From Hippophae tibetana (Eukaryota > Streptophyta > Magnoliopsida > Rosales > Elaeagnaceae), in the NCBI GenBank assembly GCA_037013495.1, contig CM072807.1, positions 30,732,802 through 30,796,801 of the forward strand: a stretch of 64,000 nt of DNA, in the 5' to 3' direction. A program made the position numbers and the translations under genes. Below the pieces are notes generated by a model, which was given only the letters and a program-made list of their open reading frames with translations, ran no database searches and was not told where the DNA came from. Of the stretch, positions 63,313 to 64,000 are shown in pieces. Every line of letters begins with the position of its first letter. Within the stretch, counting starts at the first letter, position 1.

Positions 63313-64000
63313 ATGCAGCGGAAACAAAATAGATTGAAAACATACCTCCTACCATTGATATAAATTTTTTATTTTTGAAAAATTTCACTTTCAACATCGA
63401 GGCGGGTCAACATGACCCGGTTTTACCCTAACGGATACCCGGTCATATCTTGATTTTCCGGGGACGGAATCCAGCTTTCTTTTTATCAAAATTCTCATAA
63501 TTCGATTTCTGATTGATTGACGGTCTCAATTTGAAGTAAAACATAATTTTAAATAAAAATTTCATTAATGAAGGAGATAAATACCCACGATAATATAGAT
63601 TTATTTTCTTCAATTTTTTCAAGTTTAAATTCACAGAATCACTCAAAAAGATATATTGAGACAATTTGAAATTTCCATATGCATCAAAAAAAGGAAAACG
63701 AAAAAATAAAATTACAATTCCCGTGAAAGAGAGCAAAACAGATATTTTTTCAAAAATAGCTCTCATAGTGAATGTTAGAATACAATTCAATCCAAAAACG
63801 TTCAAAAAACCATATGAACATATAATTTAAATGCAGCGGAAACAAAATGGTTGGGAAAACATACCTCCTGCCATTGATCAAAAGTTTTTATTTTTCAAAA
63901 ATTTCACTTTCAACGTCGAGGCGGGTCAACATGACCCGGTTTTACCCTAACAGATACCCGATCATATCTTACTATTCCAGGGACGGAATCCAGTATTGTT

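Larger units (their letters stand above)
50855..64000. repeat. Satellite array, right block (same monomer)
   Basis: About 25 copies of the monomer seen left of the retrotransposon. The array resumes in register: the interrupted monomer continues as AACATATAATTTAAATGCAG from 50855. The first three units (to 52422) and the last two (from 63313) are diverse. The 21 units between them (52423-63312) are nearly identical and are ordered into a higher-order repeat. The array runs off the right edge. No gene is visible. Confidence 0.97.

Noticed and set aside
50855-64000. CRISPR array or rDNA spacer repeats
   Set aside because: The monomers are contiguous with no spacers, and no rRNA sequence is present anywhere in the window.

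Overview
The window is plant repeat DNA with no recognisable host gene. It holds one long tandem satellite array with a monomer of about 518 bp, very AT-rich, at roughly 97 copies. A single large LTR retrotransposon splits the array. The retrotransposon's proteins are of the Athila lineage (Ty3/gypsy) and its primer site matches plant tRNA-Asp, so the source is a flowering plant, probably a eudicot. I could not identify the species or the satellite family. Athila elements inside satellite arrays are typical of centromeric or pericentromeric chromatin in Arabidopsis; a similar location here is inference.

Layout. Positions 1-37339 are satellite with heterogeneous monomers and several superimposed higher-order repeats: 990-bp dimers of a full-length and a 47-bp-deleted monomer, an 8-monomer 4010-bp tandem duplication, a duplicated 4060-bp block offset by 5097 bp, and a 7-monomer repeat of about 3638 bp. 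Positions 37340-50854 are the retrotransposon (13515 bp), in reverse orientation, with 2000/2001-bp LTRs and a 5-bp target duplication AACAT. Positions 50855-64000 are the same satellite array resuming at the next base. Its centre is strongly homogenised into a 7-monomer, 3630-bp higher-order repeat.

The element, read 5' to 3' on the minus strand, is: LTR (50854-48854), tRNA-Asp primer site, a leader with two hairpins of identical architecture, a complete stand-alone gag, a short spacer, a second gag joined to protease, reverse transcriptase, RNase H and integrase, a 1.9-kb non-coding tail, polypurine tract, LTR (39339-37340). The first gag is followed by a copy of the hairpin motif that also follows integrase. 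This suggests that the element is a chimera of two related Athila elements and has since moved as one unit. The LTRs differ by roughly two dozen substitutions by eye, so the insertion is young, on the order of a million years or less. The pol region is broken; gag 1 looks whole.

The many short open frames on both strands of the satellite are by-products of the repeat and are not annotated as genes.
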